DNA of 64,000 bases, taken from positions 1 through 64,000 of the forward strand of contig DATBLQ010000028.1 of NCBI GenBank assembly GCA_036555325.1. The letters run 5' to 3'. Below, one piece after another: positions 41,203-50,847 of this stretch (positions are counted from its first letter, which is position 1; each line of letters begins with the position of its first letter). This DNA comes from DATBLQ01 sp036555325 (lineage in GTDB: Bacteria > Pseudomonadota > Alphaproteobacteria > Rhizobiales > Aestuariivirgaceae). The translations under genes were made by a program, and so were the position numbers. Under the pieces are notes generated by a model, which ran no database searches, was not told the DNA's origin, and saw only the letters and a program-made list of their open reading frames with translations.

Positions 41203-43722
41203 TCAATAGAGCCCGCGCAGCAGCCGGTCGAAATAATCGAGCTCAATGCGGGGCCGGGTGGCATCGTTGGCGCGGTTGCGCAGGTATTCCAGAATCTCTC
41301 GGGCGCGTTCAATTGCGGCTTCATCGGGCAGCATGTCACGCTCGGGTCCGTAGTCATCCCCGCGGCTCGGCATCGGACGGCCGAGGGGGTCCCGATCATC
41401 CCCACGCGCCTCGCCATGCCTGCCGTAATTCCCCTGCTGGCCGTTTCCCTGCTGAATCATGTTACGGGCGACCGCTTCTGCGCCCTGACGAAGATTCTCC
41501 ATGGCCTCACCCTGTTCGCCGAGGGCGCGGTTGCGATCGGTCTGCCGGAGGGCGCCGGACGATCCCTCCATGTTGTCCTGGGCGCGCCCAAAAGGAGCGG
41601 GGGCGGCCATGCCGTTCTGACCCAGCTGCCGCATGAGTTCTTCGAGCATTCGTCCGAGCTCGTCCTGGCGTTTGGCCATAGCGCCCGGATTCATGCGGCG
41701 TCCGCCCTGCATACCGGGCTCCTGACCGCCGGGTTTCTGCATCCCACCCTGCTCACCGTTTTCCGGTAAGCGATAGGTTTCATCCATGAGCTCCTGCTGG
41801 CGGCGCATGATATCGCCCAACTGCTCAAGCATCTCCGCCATGGGGGGCATTTCACCCGCCTCGCCCTCCTGAGCAAAACCTTGCTGGAGGTTGCTCAATA
41901 TGTCCTCAAGCCTCGACAACAGCTCCTGGGCTGCCTCTTTTGCGCCGCTTCGCGCGAGCTTCTCGATCGCGTCGAGCATGCGATTTAGATCCTGCGCTTC
42001 GATCATTTCGCCCGGCTGGCGTTCCTGTTTGCCGCGATCGGCCTGATTGCGGCGAGCCTGGTCCATCATGGCGCTCAAATAGCGGTCAAGCGCTTCGCGC
42101 AAGCGCTGCATCAGCTCAGCGATCCGCTCAGGCGGAGCATCCTCAGCCAAGGCCTCCTGCAAGGCTTTGCGCGCTGCCTCGAGGTCGCGCATGGCTTCCG
42201 GGACATCGCCTTCCTCGATCGCCAGTGCCATCTGCCAGAGAAGTTCGATCGTCTGCTTGACGTCCTCGTGGGATGTGGCGTGGTAAAGGCGCGTCATCGC
42301 GGTGCGGACACCGAGGTAGATGCCGCTGTCTTCCAACACGCCTTCAGGCCAGATGGTGAGAGCATTGAGAAGGCGCACGACATCGTCACGATCGTCGGGA
42401 TTCATCACAAGCTCGCGGCGCATTTCGACCAACGACTTCGCCAACGGTTTGGTGAATTCGCGCTCGGGCAATTTGAATCGCTTGACCTTGCTCTCACCGG
42501 TCTGTCCCGCCTGGTCTCGGGCTAGGAGGGTCAACTCGACCATCAGGCCAGCCCAGGGATGGGCGGTGAGATCCTGAATGGCCTTGCCGTCGGATGTCTT
42601 CGCTGCCACCTTCGGCAGCTGGATGGTGAAAGCCGGCGGGTCGAACAGAAACACGCCATCGGCGGCGAGCCCTTCGCCATCCTCCTGGTCGTCGGAAAGA
42701 CGGAAACGGGCATTGAGCGAGACGACGCCATAGTCATCTCCCGCAGCCCAGGGCACGCTGATGGCGTTGTTGGCGGTTGTAGCGACCTCGCCGGTGATAT
42801 CTGCGACAGGCGGAGTGTCGGGGATGAGCGAGATGCGCCAGCTATGGAGTTGGCGCGAGCCTTCGGCTGCAATCACCGTCACAGGACGGTCGAGCGTGAC
42901 CTTGGTCTCGTGAACATTGGACTCCGACTTTTCGGTCAGCGCCGGCTCGGCGATTGTCTCCCCCGGAGATCCATCTTCCAGCGGCTTGGCCAATTTGAGA
43001 GCTGGGGAATGAGCATTGTTGAAACGGACGATCAGGACGGATTTCTCCGGCACGACGATTTCGCCCGCCTGCGCCAGCTGGCGAAGCGTGTCGGGGCTGG
43101 TAAGCAGGACCGGCGCCTTGCCCGTGTAATTGGGCGGAGTGATCCACGCATCGAGCGTGGCCGCAACCTTCTGCTGAGCAATGGGAGCAATCGAGTTGCG
43201 CAGCTCCGTGCGCCAGTCGTGCCCTTTCAACACGATCAGCGCAAAAAGAGCGATGGCTAGCCCATTGCGCAAGGCGTAGGGATCGCGAGGCATCCAGTCG
43301 GAGCGCGGCTGGCCGGCACGGAGCGACTTGATCGAGGCCGCCATTCGCTCGCGATGGGCCTGCCATAGAGTCGCGGTTTCCCTGGAAGCAACGGGACCAG
43401 CGATCTCATCGTGCAGCGCGGTGAGGGGACGATGGCGAAGGACGGAATGAATCTCAAGACGTCTCAACAGCTCCGATTCATCCGGCCAGCGAATGCGCCT
43501 GAACCGCCTCAAGGAGAAAATGAAAGCCCCAGCGAAGAGCGCTTGGACCGGCAATTTTGCCCAGGCGGGCAGTGCTCCGAGGACCCCTGACAGCAGCAAA
43601 AGTACAAAGACCCCCAAAACCATGGCGGGGTAGAAACTTGCCGACCACACGCGCTCGAAAGCGAGAGCGGCCCAAGCAAGTTTGAGCTTGCGTGCAAGAA
43701 GGCTCGTAGGGGCGCGACTCAT
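41203..43722 (-). CDS. TIGR02302/DUF4175 family membrane protein
   Basis: An 839-residue protein of the alphaproteobacterial TIGR02302 (DUF4175) family. Two N-terminal membrane helices (about 27-47 and 52-72) are followed by a third near 152-165 and a long region with Ig-like character. A Gln/Gly/Met-rich low-complexity part (about 655-790) and a conserved C-terminus (EILEYLRNRANDATRPRIELDYFDRLLRGLY) close it. Function is unknown; the coiled-coil part near 510-650 (MQRLREALDRYLSAMMDQARR) suggests assembly. It lies 50 bp downstream of lysA on the same strand. Confidence 0.9.
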   Translation of the reverse strand: MSRAPTSLLARKLKLAWAALAFERVWSASFYPAMVLGVFVLLLLSGVLGALPAWAKLPVQALFAGAFIFSLRRFRRIRWPDESELLRRLEIHSVLRHRPLTALHDEIAGPVASRETATLWQAHRERMAASIKSLRAGQPRSDWMPRDPYALRNGLAIALFALIVLKGHDWRTELRNSIAPIAQQKVAATLDAWITPPNYTGKAPVLLTSPDTLRQLAQAGEIVVPEKSVLIVRFNNAHSPALKLAKPLEDGSPGETIAEPALTEKSESNVHETKVTLDRPVTVIAAEGSRQLHSWRISLIPDTPPVADITGEVATTANNAISVPWAAGDDYGVVSLNARFRLSDDQEDGEGLAADGVFLFDPPAFTIQLPKVAAKTSDGKAIQDLTAHPWAGLMVELTLLARDQAGQTGESKVKRFKLPEREFTKPLAKSLVEMRRELVMNPDDRDDVVRLLNALTIWPEGVLEDSGIYLGVRTAMTRLYHATSHEDVKQTIELLWQMALAIEEGDVPEAMRDLEAARKALQEALAEDAPPERIAELMQRLREALDRYLSAMMDQARRNQADRGKQERQPGEMIEAQDLNRMLDAIEKLARSGAKEAAQELLSRLEDILSNLQQGFAQEGEAGEMPPMAEMLEQLGDIMRRQQELMDETYRLPENGEQGGMQKPGGQEPGMQGGRRMNPGAMAKRQDELGRMLEELMRQLGQNGMAAPAPFGRAQDNMEGSSGALRQTDRNRALGEQGEAMENLRQGAEAVARNMIQQGNGQQGNYGRHGEARGDDRDPLGRPMPSRGDDYGPERDMLPDEAAIERAREILEYLRNRANDATRPRIELDYFDRLLRGLY

Positions 43723-43772
43723 GATCAGAGATATACCACAGCTTCAAGCCAAAAGTGCCGGGTTAAGTTCCC

Positions 43773-45047
43773 TCAGGGAGACTTTAGCTGCCATGATGCA
43801 AGCCGGTCACGGCCGATCAAATCTTCGTATGTTTGCCTAGGCCTAACGATTGAAAAACGATCGCCTTTCACCAGAACCTCCGGGACGAGTAGCCGCGAAT
43901 TGTAGGTTCCGGCCTGAACCGCGCCATAGGCCCCTGCTGTCATTATGGCCACGAGATCGCCCTGCTTGAGAGGGGGCAGGGGGCGGTTCAAGGCCATGAT
44001 ATCGCCTGATTCGCACACCGGGCCGACAACGTCGACGGGGGTCAGCGCGGCGGCGTCCGGTTCGGCCACTGTGAGAATGTCGTGCCAGGCGCCATAGAGC
44101 GTGGGACGAATGAGGTCGTTCATGGCCGCGTCAATGACGATGAAGGTTTTGCCACTGCCCGGCTTGACGTAGATCACGCGGGATAGAATGATTCCGGCGT
44201 TGCCGGCAATCATCCTTCCGGGCTCAAGCAGAATCTTGACGGCGAGATTGCCGAAGATGCGGCGAACCAGAGCTGCATATTCTTCGGGATGGGGAGGAAT
44301 ATCATTGACGCCGCGGTAGGGAACGCCCAGCCCTCCACCGAGGTCGACGTGGTTGATGGTATGTCCATCGCTACGCAGTGCAAGGATGAGGTCGGCAATG
44401 AGCTCATAGGCCGAGGCGAAGGGCTTGAGGCTCGTAATCTGGCTGCCGATGTGCACATCGATGCCCTGAACATCGATTGCAGGCAAATCCGCAGCCCGCG
44501 CATAAACGGCGCGGGCCGACGAGTAGGGAACGCCAAATTTATCACCGGCTCTTCCGGTCGTTATCTTCTCGTGGCTTCCGGCATCAACGTCGGGATTGAT
44601 GCGAATGGAAACCGGTGCGCGGGTGCCTAGGCGCAAGGCGATCGAGTTCAAAAGCACAAGCTCAGGTTCGGACTCGACATTGAAGCCGGCAATCGACTCC
44701 TTGAGGGCGGCCGCCATCTCGCGCGCGGTCTTGCCGACGCCTGAGAAGACGATGCGGCGGCCGGGAATGCCGAGTGCCAAAGCGCGACGCAGCTCTCCTT
44801 CGGAGACAACATCGATGCCGGCGCCCAAGTCGGTCAAAGTCTTGATCACTGCCTGGTTCGAGTTGGCCTTGATCGAGTAGAAGATCGCATGGTCTATGCC
44901 GGAGAAGGCGGTGTCGAAGAGCCGGTAGTGGCGCTCGAGCGTGGCGGTGGAATAGCAATAGAAAGGTGTGCCGATGTCATCGGCGAGATCTGAAAGATCG
45001 ACATTTTCGGCATGCAGCACGCCGTTGGCATAGGCGAAGTGGTGCAT
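43773..45047 (-). CDS. lysA: Diaminopimelate decarboxylase
   Basis: A 424-residue PLP enzyme of the alanine-racemase fold that converts meso-diaminopimelate to lysine. The PLP lysine is in FYSIKANSN near residues 58-64, HIGSQI lies at about 199, GGGLGVPY near 237, and the EPGR and CESGD blocks of the family are present. It is preceded after 21 bp by the small lipoprotein gene lptM and then argH, on the same strand. This argH-lptM-lysA order is common in proteobacteria. Confidence 0.96.
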   Translation of the reverse strand: MHHFAYANGVLHAENVDLSDLADDIGTPFYCYSTATLERHYRLFDTAFSGIDHAIFYSIKANSNQAVIKTLTDLGAGIDVVSEGELRRALALGIPGRRIVFSGVGKTAREMAAALKESIAGFNVESEPELVLLNSIALRLGTRAPVSIRINPDVDAGSHEKITTGRAGDKFGVPYSSARAVYARAADLPAIDVQGIDVHIGSQITSLKPFASAYELIADLILALRSDGHTINHVDLGGGLGVPYRGVNDIPPHPEEYAALVRRIFGNLAVKILLEPGRMIAGNAGIILSRVIYVKPGSGKTFIVIDAAMNDLIRPTLYGAWHDILTVAEPDAAALTPVDVVGPVCESGDIMALNRPLPPLKQGDLVAIMTAGAYGAVQAGTYNSRLLVPEVLVKGDRFSIVRPRQTYEDLIGRDRLASWQLKSP

Positions 45048-45068
45048 GATATTCCTCAGAAGAAAACT

Positions 45069-45209
45069 TCAGATGATTTTGTCGAGGATGATGGGCTCAT
45101 CCTTTTTCGGCTCCGCGCCGGGAGGAGGGTCGAGATCGCCGCGCACGCCGCAGGCAGCGAGCACCACGGCAATTGCGGACCAAACGATAAGGCGATACCA
45201 CCGGTGCAT
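45069..45209 (-). CDS. lptM: LptM-like small lipoprotein
   Basis: A 46-residue lipoprotein. A basic start (MHRWYR), a short hydrophobic segment and the lipobox LAAC place the lipidated cysteine at residue 19, followed by the family start CGVRGDLDPPPG. LptM (YifL) is known to help oxidative folding of the LPS translocon LptD. The ATG at 45209 was chosen because it gives a proper signal peptide; the frame is open upstream. It lies between argH and lysA. Confidence 0.85.
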   Translation of the reverse strand: MHRWYRLIVWSAIAVVLAACGVRGDLDPPPGAEPKKDEPIILDKII

Positions 45210-45270
45210 GGGACGAGCTTCCGAATCGAGCCCCACTTCTATCGCAAGGTGGGACGGAGGCCAAGTGTCT

Positions 45271-46650
45271 CTAGGCAAGGGCCTTCAGCCAGCGCCGAGC
45301 CTGGCGGGCGACATTGGTAGGGGCCGTGCCGCCGAAGGAACGGCGCGAAGCGACGGATTTTTCGACGGTGAGCAAGGCCAAAAGGTCCGGGGTGAGCCCT
45401 TTGTGGACCGCCTTTAGATCTGCAAGTGTCAGATCATTTAGATCGACTCGGCGCTTTTCGGCCAGGGCCACGAGTTTTCCAGTTACGTGGTGAGCTTCGC
45501 GAAAGGGAAGGCCGAAGTGCATGACCAGCCGGTCGGCGAGATCGGTGGCCGTTGCATAGCCGCGTGCGGCGGCTTCGCGCATAGCAGCCTTGTCGGGCGT
45601 GATGTCGCTCACCATGCCGGTCATCGCCGCGAGAGCAAGAGACAGGGATCCCAGCGCATCGAATAACGGCTCCTTGTCCTCCTGCATATCCTTGGAATAG
45701 GCGAGGGGCAGGCCTTTCATGACCACCAGCAATGCGACAAGCGCTCCGAGAACTCGGCCGGTCTTGGCGCGGACGAGCTCAGCGGCATCAGGATTGCGCT
45801 TTTGAGGCATGATGGAAGAACCCGTGGTGAACTTATCGCTCAACCTGATGAAGCCGAAAAGTGCCGACGACCAGAGGACGATTTCCTCGGCCAGGCGCGA
45901 CAGATGGGCGGCACAGATGGCCGCGGCGCTCAAAGTCTCGAGTACGAAATCACGATCGGAAACAGCATCGAGGGAATTGCGCATGGGAGCCTTGAAGCCC
46001 AATTCCGCTGCCGTCAACTTGCGGTCGATCGGAAAAGAGGTGCCAGCCAAGGCGGCGGCACCAAGAGGGCTTTCGTTCATACGGTTGCGTGCATCGCAGA
46101 AGCGTCCGCGGTCGCGGGCAAACATCTCCACGTAGGCCAAGCAGTGATGGCCGAAGGTTATGGGCTGTGCCGGCTGCAGATGGGTGAAGCCCGGCATGAT
46201 GGTTGCGGCATGGTCGAGAGCCTTGCGGGCAAGGCAGCGCTGGAGAGTCCTTAACTCCTCGTCGAGGGCGTCGACGGCATCCCTGACGTAGAGCCTGAAA
46301 TCAACGGCCACCTGATCGTTGCGGGAGCGGGCGGTGTGGAGCCGGCCGGCGGGTTCGCCGATCAGATCCTTCAGCCGGGATTCGATATTCATATGGATGT
46401 CTTCCAAGGCACGCGAAAAAGTGAACGAGCCCTTTTCAATTTCGGATTGCACCAGGTCCAGTCCGCGGATAATTTCCTCGGCGTCCTTTGGGGAAATTAT
46501 CGACTGTCTGGCAAGCATCCTGGCGTGGGCTTTCGAGGCCCTTATGTCCTGTGCAAACAGGCGGCGGTCGAAATCAATGGAAGCATTGATTTCCTCCATT
46601 ATATCAGCGGGACCCGATCCGAAACGGGCACCCCATATCTTATTTGGCAT
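45271..46650 (-). CDS. argH: Argininosuccinate lyase
   Basis: A 459-residue fumarase/aspartase superfamily enzyme that splits argininosuccinate into arginine and fumarate. The superfamily signature GSSIMPQKRNPDAAE is near residue 285, and the N-terminal MWGARF-type start (IWGARFGSGPADIMEEINAS) with TARSRNDQVA and the central helix bundle are normal. It heads the minus-strand group argH-lptM-lysA-TIGR02302 and is divergent from tlpA, 37 bp apart. Confidence 0.97.
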   Translation of the reverse strand: MPNKIWGARFGSGPADIMEEINASIDFDRRLFAQDIRASKAHARMLARQSIISPKDAEEIIRGLDLVQSEIEKGSFTFSRALEDIHMNIESRLKDLIGEPAGRLHTARSRNDQVAVDFRLYVRDAVDALDEELRTLQRCLARKALDHAATIMPGFTHLQPAQPITFGHHCLAYVEMFARDRGRFCDARNRMNESPLGAAALAGTSFPIDRKLTAAELGFKAPMRNSLDAVSDRDFVLETLSAAAICAAHLSRLAEEIVLWSSALFGFIRLSDKFTTGSSIMPQKRNPDAAELVRAKTGRVLGALVALLVVMKGLPLAYSKDMQEDKEPLFDALGSLSLALAAMTGMVSDITPDKAAMREAAARGYATATDLADRLVMHFGLPFREAHHVTGKLVALAEKRRVDLNDLTLADLKAVHKGLTPDLLALLTVEKSVASRRSFGGTAPTNVARQARRWLKALA

Positions 46651-46687
46651 CGGCAGCGATCCAGCTCTTTACCGGAGGTCCAACCAT

Positions 46688-47359
46688 ATGACTGACGCAG
46701 CGCCATTATCGACTGGCATCAGGGTGTTGGGAGCCATTGTCGGCATCATTGCGTGCGTGGGGGTCATTTACATTGTCTCCGGCCCAAATAGCAATCCGCA
46801 GACCGGGCGAGGAACGCCTTCTGAAGCAACCATGCCGGAGGCTGACGGAGCCGCAATCAACAAGATCACGCGGGACCTGGCGAAAGGTGCGCTAACTGCT
46901 TTTGTGGTTAAGGATGATCGCCGTCAAATGCCTGAACTTTCGTTCCATGACGGCGCTGGCAAACAGCGCTCCCTGGCAGACTGGCGAGGGAAGGTCGTGC
47001 TCCTTAATCTATGGGCCAGCTGGTGCGCGCCATGCCGCAAGGAAATGCCATCGCTCGCTGCGGTCCAGCGACGGTTCGGTTCGGGCGATTTTGAAGTGGT
47101 GGCGGTGAGTCTCGACCGCGACGGGGCGAAGGCTGCGCAAAAGTTTCTTGAAGAAACGCAGTCGCGCACTCTCAGGCTCTATGTCGATCCCAGCGCCAAG
47201 CTGCTAGAGACCATCACCGCGCTTGGCCTGCCGGCAACTGTGCTGATCGACCGGCGGGGGAGAGAGATCGGCCGGCTTTTGGGGCCGGCGGATTGGACCA
47301 GTCCAGAAGCCTTGCAGCTGATCAATCTGGCGATCAACGAAAGCGAAACGGGAAGCTGA
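46688..47359 (+). CDS. tlpA: TlpA-family thiol:disulfide interchange protein
   Basis: A 223-residue membrane-anchored thioredoxin-like protein. One N-terminal membrane helix (about 10-31) puts the thioredoxin domain in the periplasm. The redox motif is WCAPC (residues 112-116), and LPATVLIDRRGREIGRLLGPADW is the cis-proline region. TlpA proteins reduce cytochrome oxidase assembly factors or keep periplasmic cysteines reduced. GGAGG just upstream fixes the start at 46688. It is divergent from argH. Confidence 0.92.
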   Translation: MTDAAPLSTGIRVLGAIVGIIACVGVIYIVSGPNSNPQTGRGTPSEATMPEADGAAINKITRDLAKGALTAFVVKDDRRQMPELSFHDGAGKQRSLADWRGKVVLLNLWASWCAPCRKEMPSLAAVQRRFGSGDFEVVAVSLDRDGAKAAQKFLEETQSRTLRLYVDPSAKLLETITALGLPATVLIDRRGREIGRLLGPADWTSPEALQLINLAINESETGS

Positions 47360-47378
47360 TTGCGGGAAGGTTTGCGCG

Positions 47379-48254
47379 CTAACGCGTGGGCACCGGTTTT
47401 TCGCCGCGGTAATCGTAGAAGCCGCGATTGGTCTTGCGGCCGAGCCAGCCTGCTTCGACATATTTGACGAGCAGCGGACAGGGGCGATATTTGGAATCGG
47501 CGAGTCCTTCGTAAAGCACTTGCATAATCGACAAGCAGGTATCGAGCCCGATGAAATCGGCAAGCTCCAATGGACCCATCGGATGGCGGGCGCCAAGCTT
47601 CATGGCGGTGTCGATGGCCTCGACGTTGCCGACGCCTTCGTAAAGCGTATAGATCGCCTCGTTGATCATCGGCAGGAGAATGCGATTGACGATGAACGCC
47701 GGAAAGTCCTCGGCAATGGCGATGGTCTTGCCGAGAGTGCTGACGAATTCCTTCATGGTGGTAAAGGTCGAATCGTCGGTGGCGATCCCGCGGATCAACT
47801 CGACAAGCGGCATCACCGGGACGGGGTTCATGAAATGAACTCCCATGAATTTTTCCGGGCGGTTGGTGGCGGAGGCGAGGCGCGTGACGGATATCGAGGA
47901 TGTATTCGTTCCAAGCAGGCCTTCGGGCTTCAAAATTTTCGACACCTCGGAAAAGATCTTCCGCTTGACCTGCTCATCCTCGACGGCCGATTCTATGACA
48001 AGATCGCAATCTTCAAGATCATCGTATTTTTCGGCCGGGGCTATGCGCTGAAGTGCGGCCCGGCGCTGTTCTTCGTTGATCTTGCCGGATTTAACCTGGC
48101 GGGCGAGATTGCCGTTGACTGTGGCAAGGGCTGCTTCAATTCGATCACGCGACATGTCGTTGAGCCGGACGTCGTAGCCAGAGAGAGCACAAACGTGCGC
48201 AATACCGTTGCCCATCTGACCCGCGCCAATGACGCCGACCTTGCGGATTTGCAT
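47379..48254 (-). CDS. hbdA: 3-hydroxybutyryl-CoA dehydrogenase
   Basis: A 291-residue NAD-dependent enzyme that oxidises (S)-3-hydroxybutyryl-CoA. The Rossmann motif GVIGAGQMGNGIA is at about 7-19, the catalytic HFMNPVPVMPLVE segment is near 138-150, and the C-terminal part ends in NRGFYDYRG. It lies 115 bp downstream of etfA on the same strand, so electrons from acyl-CoA dehydrogenases and this step of beta-oxidation or butyrate metabolism are linked in one unit. Confidence 0.95.
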   Translation of the reverse strand: MQIRKVGVIGAGQMGNGIAHVCALSGYDVRLNDMSRDRIEAALATVNGNLARQVKSGKINEEQRRAALQRIAPAEKYDDLEDCDLVIESAVEDEQVKRKIFSEVSKILKPEGLLGTNTSSISVTRLASATNRPEKFMGVHFMNPVPVMPLVELIRGIATDDSTFTTMKEFVSTLGKTIAIAEDFPAFIVNRILLPMINEAIYTLYEGVGNVEAIDTAMKLGARHPMGPLELADFIGLDTCLSIMQVLYEGLADSKYRPCPLLVKYVEAGWLGRKTNRGFYDYRGEKPVPTR

Positions 48255-48369
48255 TTTCTGGTTCTATCCTGCCGTGATTGGGGCGGAGAGCCTATAGTGC
48301 TCGACGCTTGCGGACAAGTCTGTTTCGCAGGTGCAAAGTCGCCGCCCCGCGGATAAGGCGAACATCAAT

Positions 48370-49311
48370 TCACTTGCCAAGTTTACCGAGCTCGGATTCG
48401 AGCTCCGGCACTGCGGTAAACAGGTCGGCGACAAGGCCGTAATCGGCAACCTGGAAAATCGGAGCTTCCTCATCCTTATTGATGGCGACGATGACTTTGG
48501 AGTCCTTCATCCCGGCCAGGTGCTGAATAGCACCTGAAATACCTACGGCGATGTAGAGGTCGGGGGCAACGACCTTTCCGGTCTGGCCGACCTGATAGTC
48601 GTTGGGAACGAAGCCCGCATCGACGGCAGCGCGCGAAGCGCCAACGGCAGCGCCCAGCTTGTCGGCCACTCGCTCCAAGAGAGCGAAATTGGCGCCGTTC
48701 TGCATGCCGCGGCCGCCGGAAATGACAATACGCGCGGAGGTGAGTTCCGGCCGGTCGGATTTGGAGAGATTTTCACCTTCGTATGTGGAGAGACCTGGAT
48801 CGGCTGGAGGAGCAATTTTCTCGACCGGTGCGGAGCCTCCTTCTGGCGTGGCGGAAAAGGCGGCGGGACGGACGGTGAGCACCTTCTTTGCGTCGGTCGA
48901 CTGAACGGTTTGGATCGCGTTGCCCGCGTAGATCAAACGCTCGAAAGTATCGGGGGAGGTCACGCCAGTGATTTCTGAAATCTGCATCACATCGAGAAGT
49001 GCTGCGATGCGCGGGGTATAGTTCTTGCCGTTGGTGGTAGCCGGCGCAAGAATGTGATCGTAATCAGCGGCGAGTGAAACGACGAGTGCGGCCATCGGCT
49101 CGGCTAAGGGACGGTCGAAGAACGGAGCTTCAACATGCAGAACCTTCGCAACGCCAGACAGCTTGGCGGCAGCTTCAGCGGCAGCCGAGGCGTTGTTGCC
49201 GGCAACGAGAACATGAACATCGCCGCCGAGCTGCAAGGCGGCGGTGAGCGCCTTGGCGGTTGCGTCCTTGAGGTGAAGATTGTCGTGTTCGGCGATGAGA
49301 AGCACAGCCAT
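48370..49311 (-). CDS. etfA: Electron transfer flavoprotein alpha subunit
   Basis: A 313-residue subunit. The C-terminal FAD-binding domain is clear: GRGMQNGANFALLERVADKLGAA, then VAPDLYIAVGISGAIQHLAGMKDSKVIVAINKDEEAPIF. Together with EtfB it carries electrons from acyl-CoA and, in many bacteria, dimethylglycine or sarcosine dehydrogenases to the quinone pool. The start overlaps the etfB stop by one base (TGATG). hbdA follows on the same strand. Confidence 0.97.
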   Translation of the reverse strand: MAVLLIAEHDNLHLKDATAKALTAALQLGGDVHVLVAGNNASAAAEAAAKLSGVAKVLHVEAPFFDRPLAEPMAALVVSLAADYDHILAPATTNGKNYTPRIAALLDVMQISEITGVTSPDTFERLIYAGNAIQTVQSTDAKKVLTVRPAAFSATPEGGSAPVEKIAPPADPGLSTYEGENLSKSDRPELTSARIVISGGRGMQNGANFALLERVADKLGAAVGASRAAVDAGFVPNDYQVGQTGKVVAPDLYIAVGISGAIQHLAGMKDSKVIVAINKDEEAPIFQVADYGLVADLFTAVPELESELGKLGK

Positions 49312-50060
49312 CAGATCACTCCCGCCTCATCCTTGAGCTTGCTCACAAGCTCGCTTACCGATTTTACTTTCACCCCCGCCTGCCGCTTCGGCGGCTCGGT
49401 GGTCTTCAGGACCTTGATGCGCGGGGTGACGTCGACACCATAATCGGCGGGCGTTTTTTCTTCGAGCGGCTTCTTCTTGGCCTTCATTATGTTCGGAAGG
49501 GAGGCATAGCGCGGTTGGTTGAGGCGCAAGTCGGTTGTCATGATCAATGGCAATTTGACTTTGATCGTCTGGAGCCCGCCGTCGATTTCGCGGGTCACTC
49601 TTGCCTCACTGCCGTCGATCTCAAGCTTGGACGCAAAGGTTGCCTGCGAGAGCCCCAACAAAGCAGAGAGCATCTGACCTGTCTGATTGCAGTCATCGTC
49701 GATGGCTTGCTTGCCGAGGATGACGAGGTCGGGCTTCTCGGCGTCTACTACTCCCTTCAATATCTTGGCCACGGCGAGAGGCTCTACGTAGGCGTCATGC
49801 TTCACAAGGATCGCCCGATCGGCGCCCATTGCCAGGGCGGTGCGCAAGGTTTCCTGCGCCTGGGGCGGTCCAACTGAGACGGCAACGATCTCCGTTACCT
49901 TGCCGGCCTCCTTAAGACGAACCGCTTCCTCCACGGCGATTTCGTCGAATGGGTTCATCGACATTTTGACGTTTGCGAGTTCGACGCCCGAGCCGTCAGC
50001 CTTGACGCGAATCTTGACATTGAAATCGACGACCCGCTTGACGGCGACCAGTATCTTCAT
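49311..50060 (-). CDS. etfB: Electron transfer flavoprotein beta subunit
   Basis: A 249-residue subunit with the AMP-binding features of the family: KILVAVKRVVDFNVKIRVK at the start, VKMSMNPFDEIAVEEAVRLKEAG, LVILGKQAIDDDCNQTGQMLSALL and the recognition loop in LPNIMKAKKKPLEEK. It partners EtfA, encoded directly downstream. The flavoprotein at 18025-20535 is a possible electron donor in this genome, by analogy to known dimethylglycine dehydrogenases. Confidence 0.97.
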   Translation of the reverse strand: MKILVAVKRVVDFNVKIRVKADGSGVELANVKMSMNPFDEIAVEEAVRLKEAGKVTEIVAVSVGPPQAQETLRTALAMGADRAILVKHDAYVEPLAVAKILKGVVDAEKPDLVILGKQAIDDDCNQTGQMLSALLGLSQATFASKLEIDGSEARVTREIDGGLQTIKVKLPLIMTTDLRLNQPRYASLPNIMKAKKKPLEEKTPADYGVDVTPRIKVLKTTEPPKRQAGVKVKSVSELVSKLKDEAGVI

Positions 50061-50160
50061 CCGACGCTCCCAACCGCGGCAAATTCGGCGCGACCCTAGT
50101 TGGGCAGGACAGCCCCGTCAATGTCGGCGCCAACATCCAGAGCATGCTTGCGACGCCGGG

Positions 50161-50844
50161 TCACGGGGTGCCGAGCACCAATCGCGATCGGAACAAGAGC
50201 GTCAAAAGGAAACCCGTCGCGAAGCCGCCGATATGTGCCCACCAGGCGACCATGAAGGGTTCGCTCGAAGGAACAAAAAGCATGATGATCTGAAGCACAA
50301 GCCAGCCACCCAGCACGTAGGCGGCGGGGATTCTGACCGGCAGCCGCATGAACAACAAGATCCACACGCGGGCACGGGGATAAAGAAGCATATAGGCTGC
50401 CATCACGCCGCCCACCGCGCCCGATGCCCCAATCAACGGTGCGTCCGAGTTTGGCGCCAGCAAGGCATGAACCAGGGCGGCGCCGATCCCGCAGAAAAGA
50501 TAGAAGAAGAGGAAAGGAACACGGCCGAAGGCATCCTCGATATTGTCGGCAAAGACCCAAAGGAAAACCATATTGGCAATGAGGTGCAGCCAGCCAGCGT
50601 GAAGGAACTGGTAGGTGAGCATGGTAAGGGGCTCAGGAACCGGGCCTACTCCTGAGGGCACGACGCGATCGACGAGCTCGACCGGAACAACGCCGTAAAA
50701 GAACAGGATGGCGAGTTCACTATCGCTTCCGGCAATGTAGTGGGTGAAAACGAAAAGCAGGATGTTGAGCAGAATGATGCCGCCGGTCATCCACTGAAAA
50801 CGGATCACCCGCAAGGGGGTGTCATCGTGGAGGGGGATGAACAT
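50161..50844 (-). CDS. Rhomboid-family intramembrane serine protease
   Basis: A 227-residue polytopic membrane protein of the rhomboid family. The catalytic serine lies in GASGAVGGVMAAYM (about residue 140) and the catalytic histidine in WWAHIGGFATGFLL near residue 205. The first helix segment and the WLHLIANMVFLWVFADNIEDAFG part contain the conserved HxxxN oxyanion-hole residues. The substrate is unknown. It is 3 bp downstream of the adenosyltransferase gene on the same strand. Confidence 0.92.
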   Translation of the reverse strand: MFIPLHDDTPLRVIRFQWMTGGIILLNILLFVFTHYIAGSDSELAILFFYGVVPVELVDRVVPSGVGPVPEPLTMLTYQFLHAGWLHLIANMVFLWVFADNIEDAFGRVPFLFFYLFCGIGAALVHALLAPNSDAPLIGASGAVGGVMAAYMLLYPRARVWILLFMRLPVRIPAAYVLGGWLVLQIIMLFVPSSEPFMVAWWAHIGGFATGFLLTLLFRSRLVLGTP

Positions 50845-50847
50845 CGT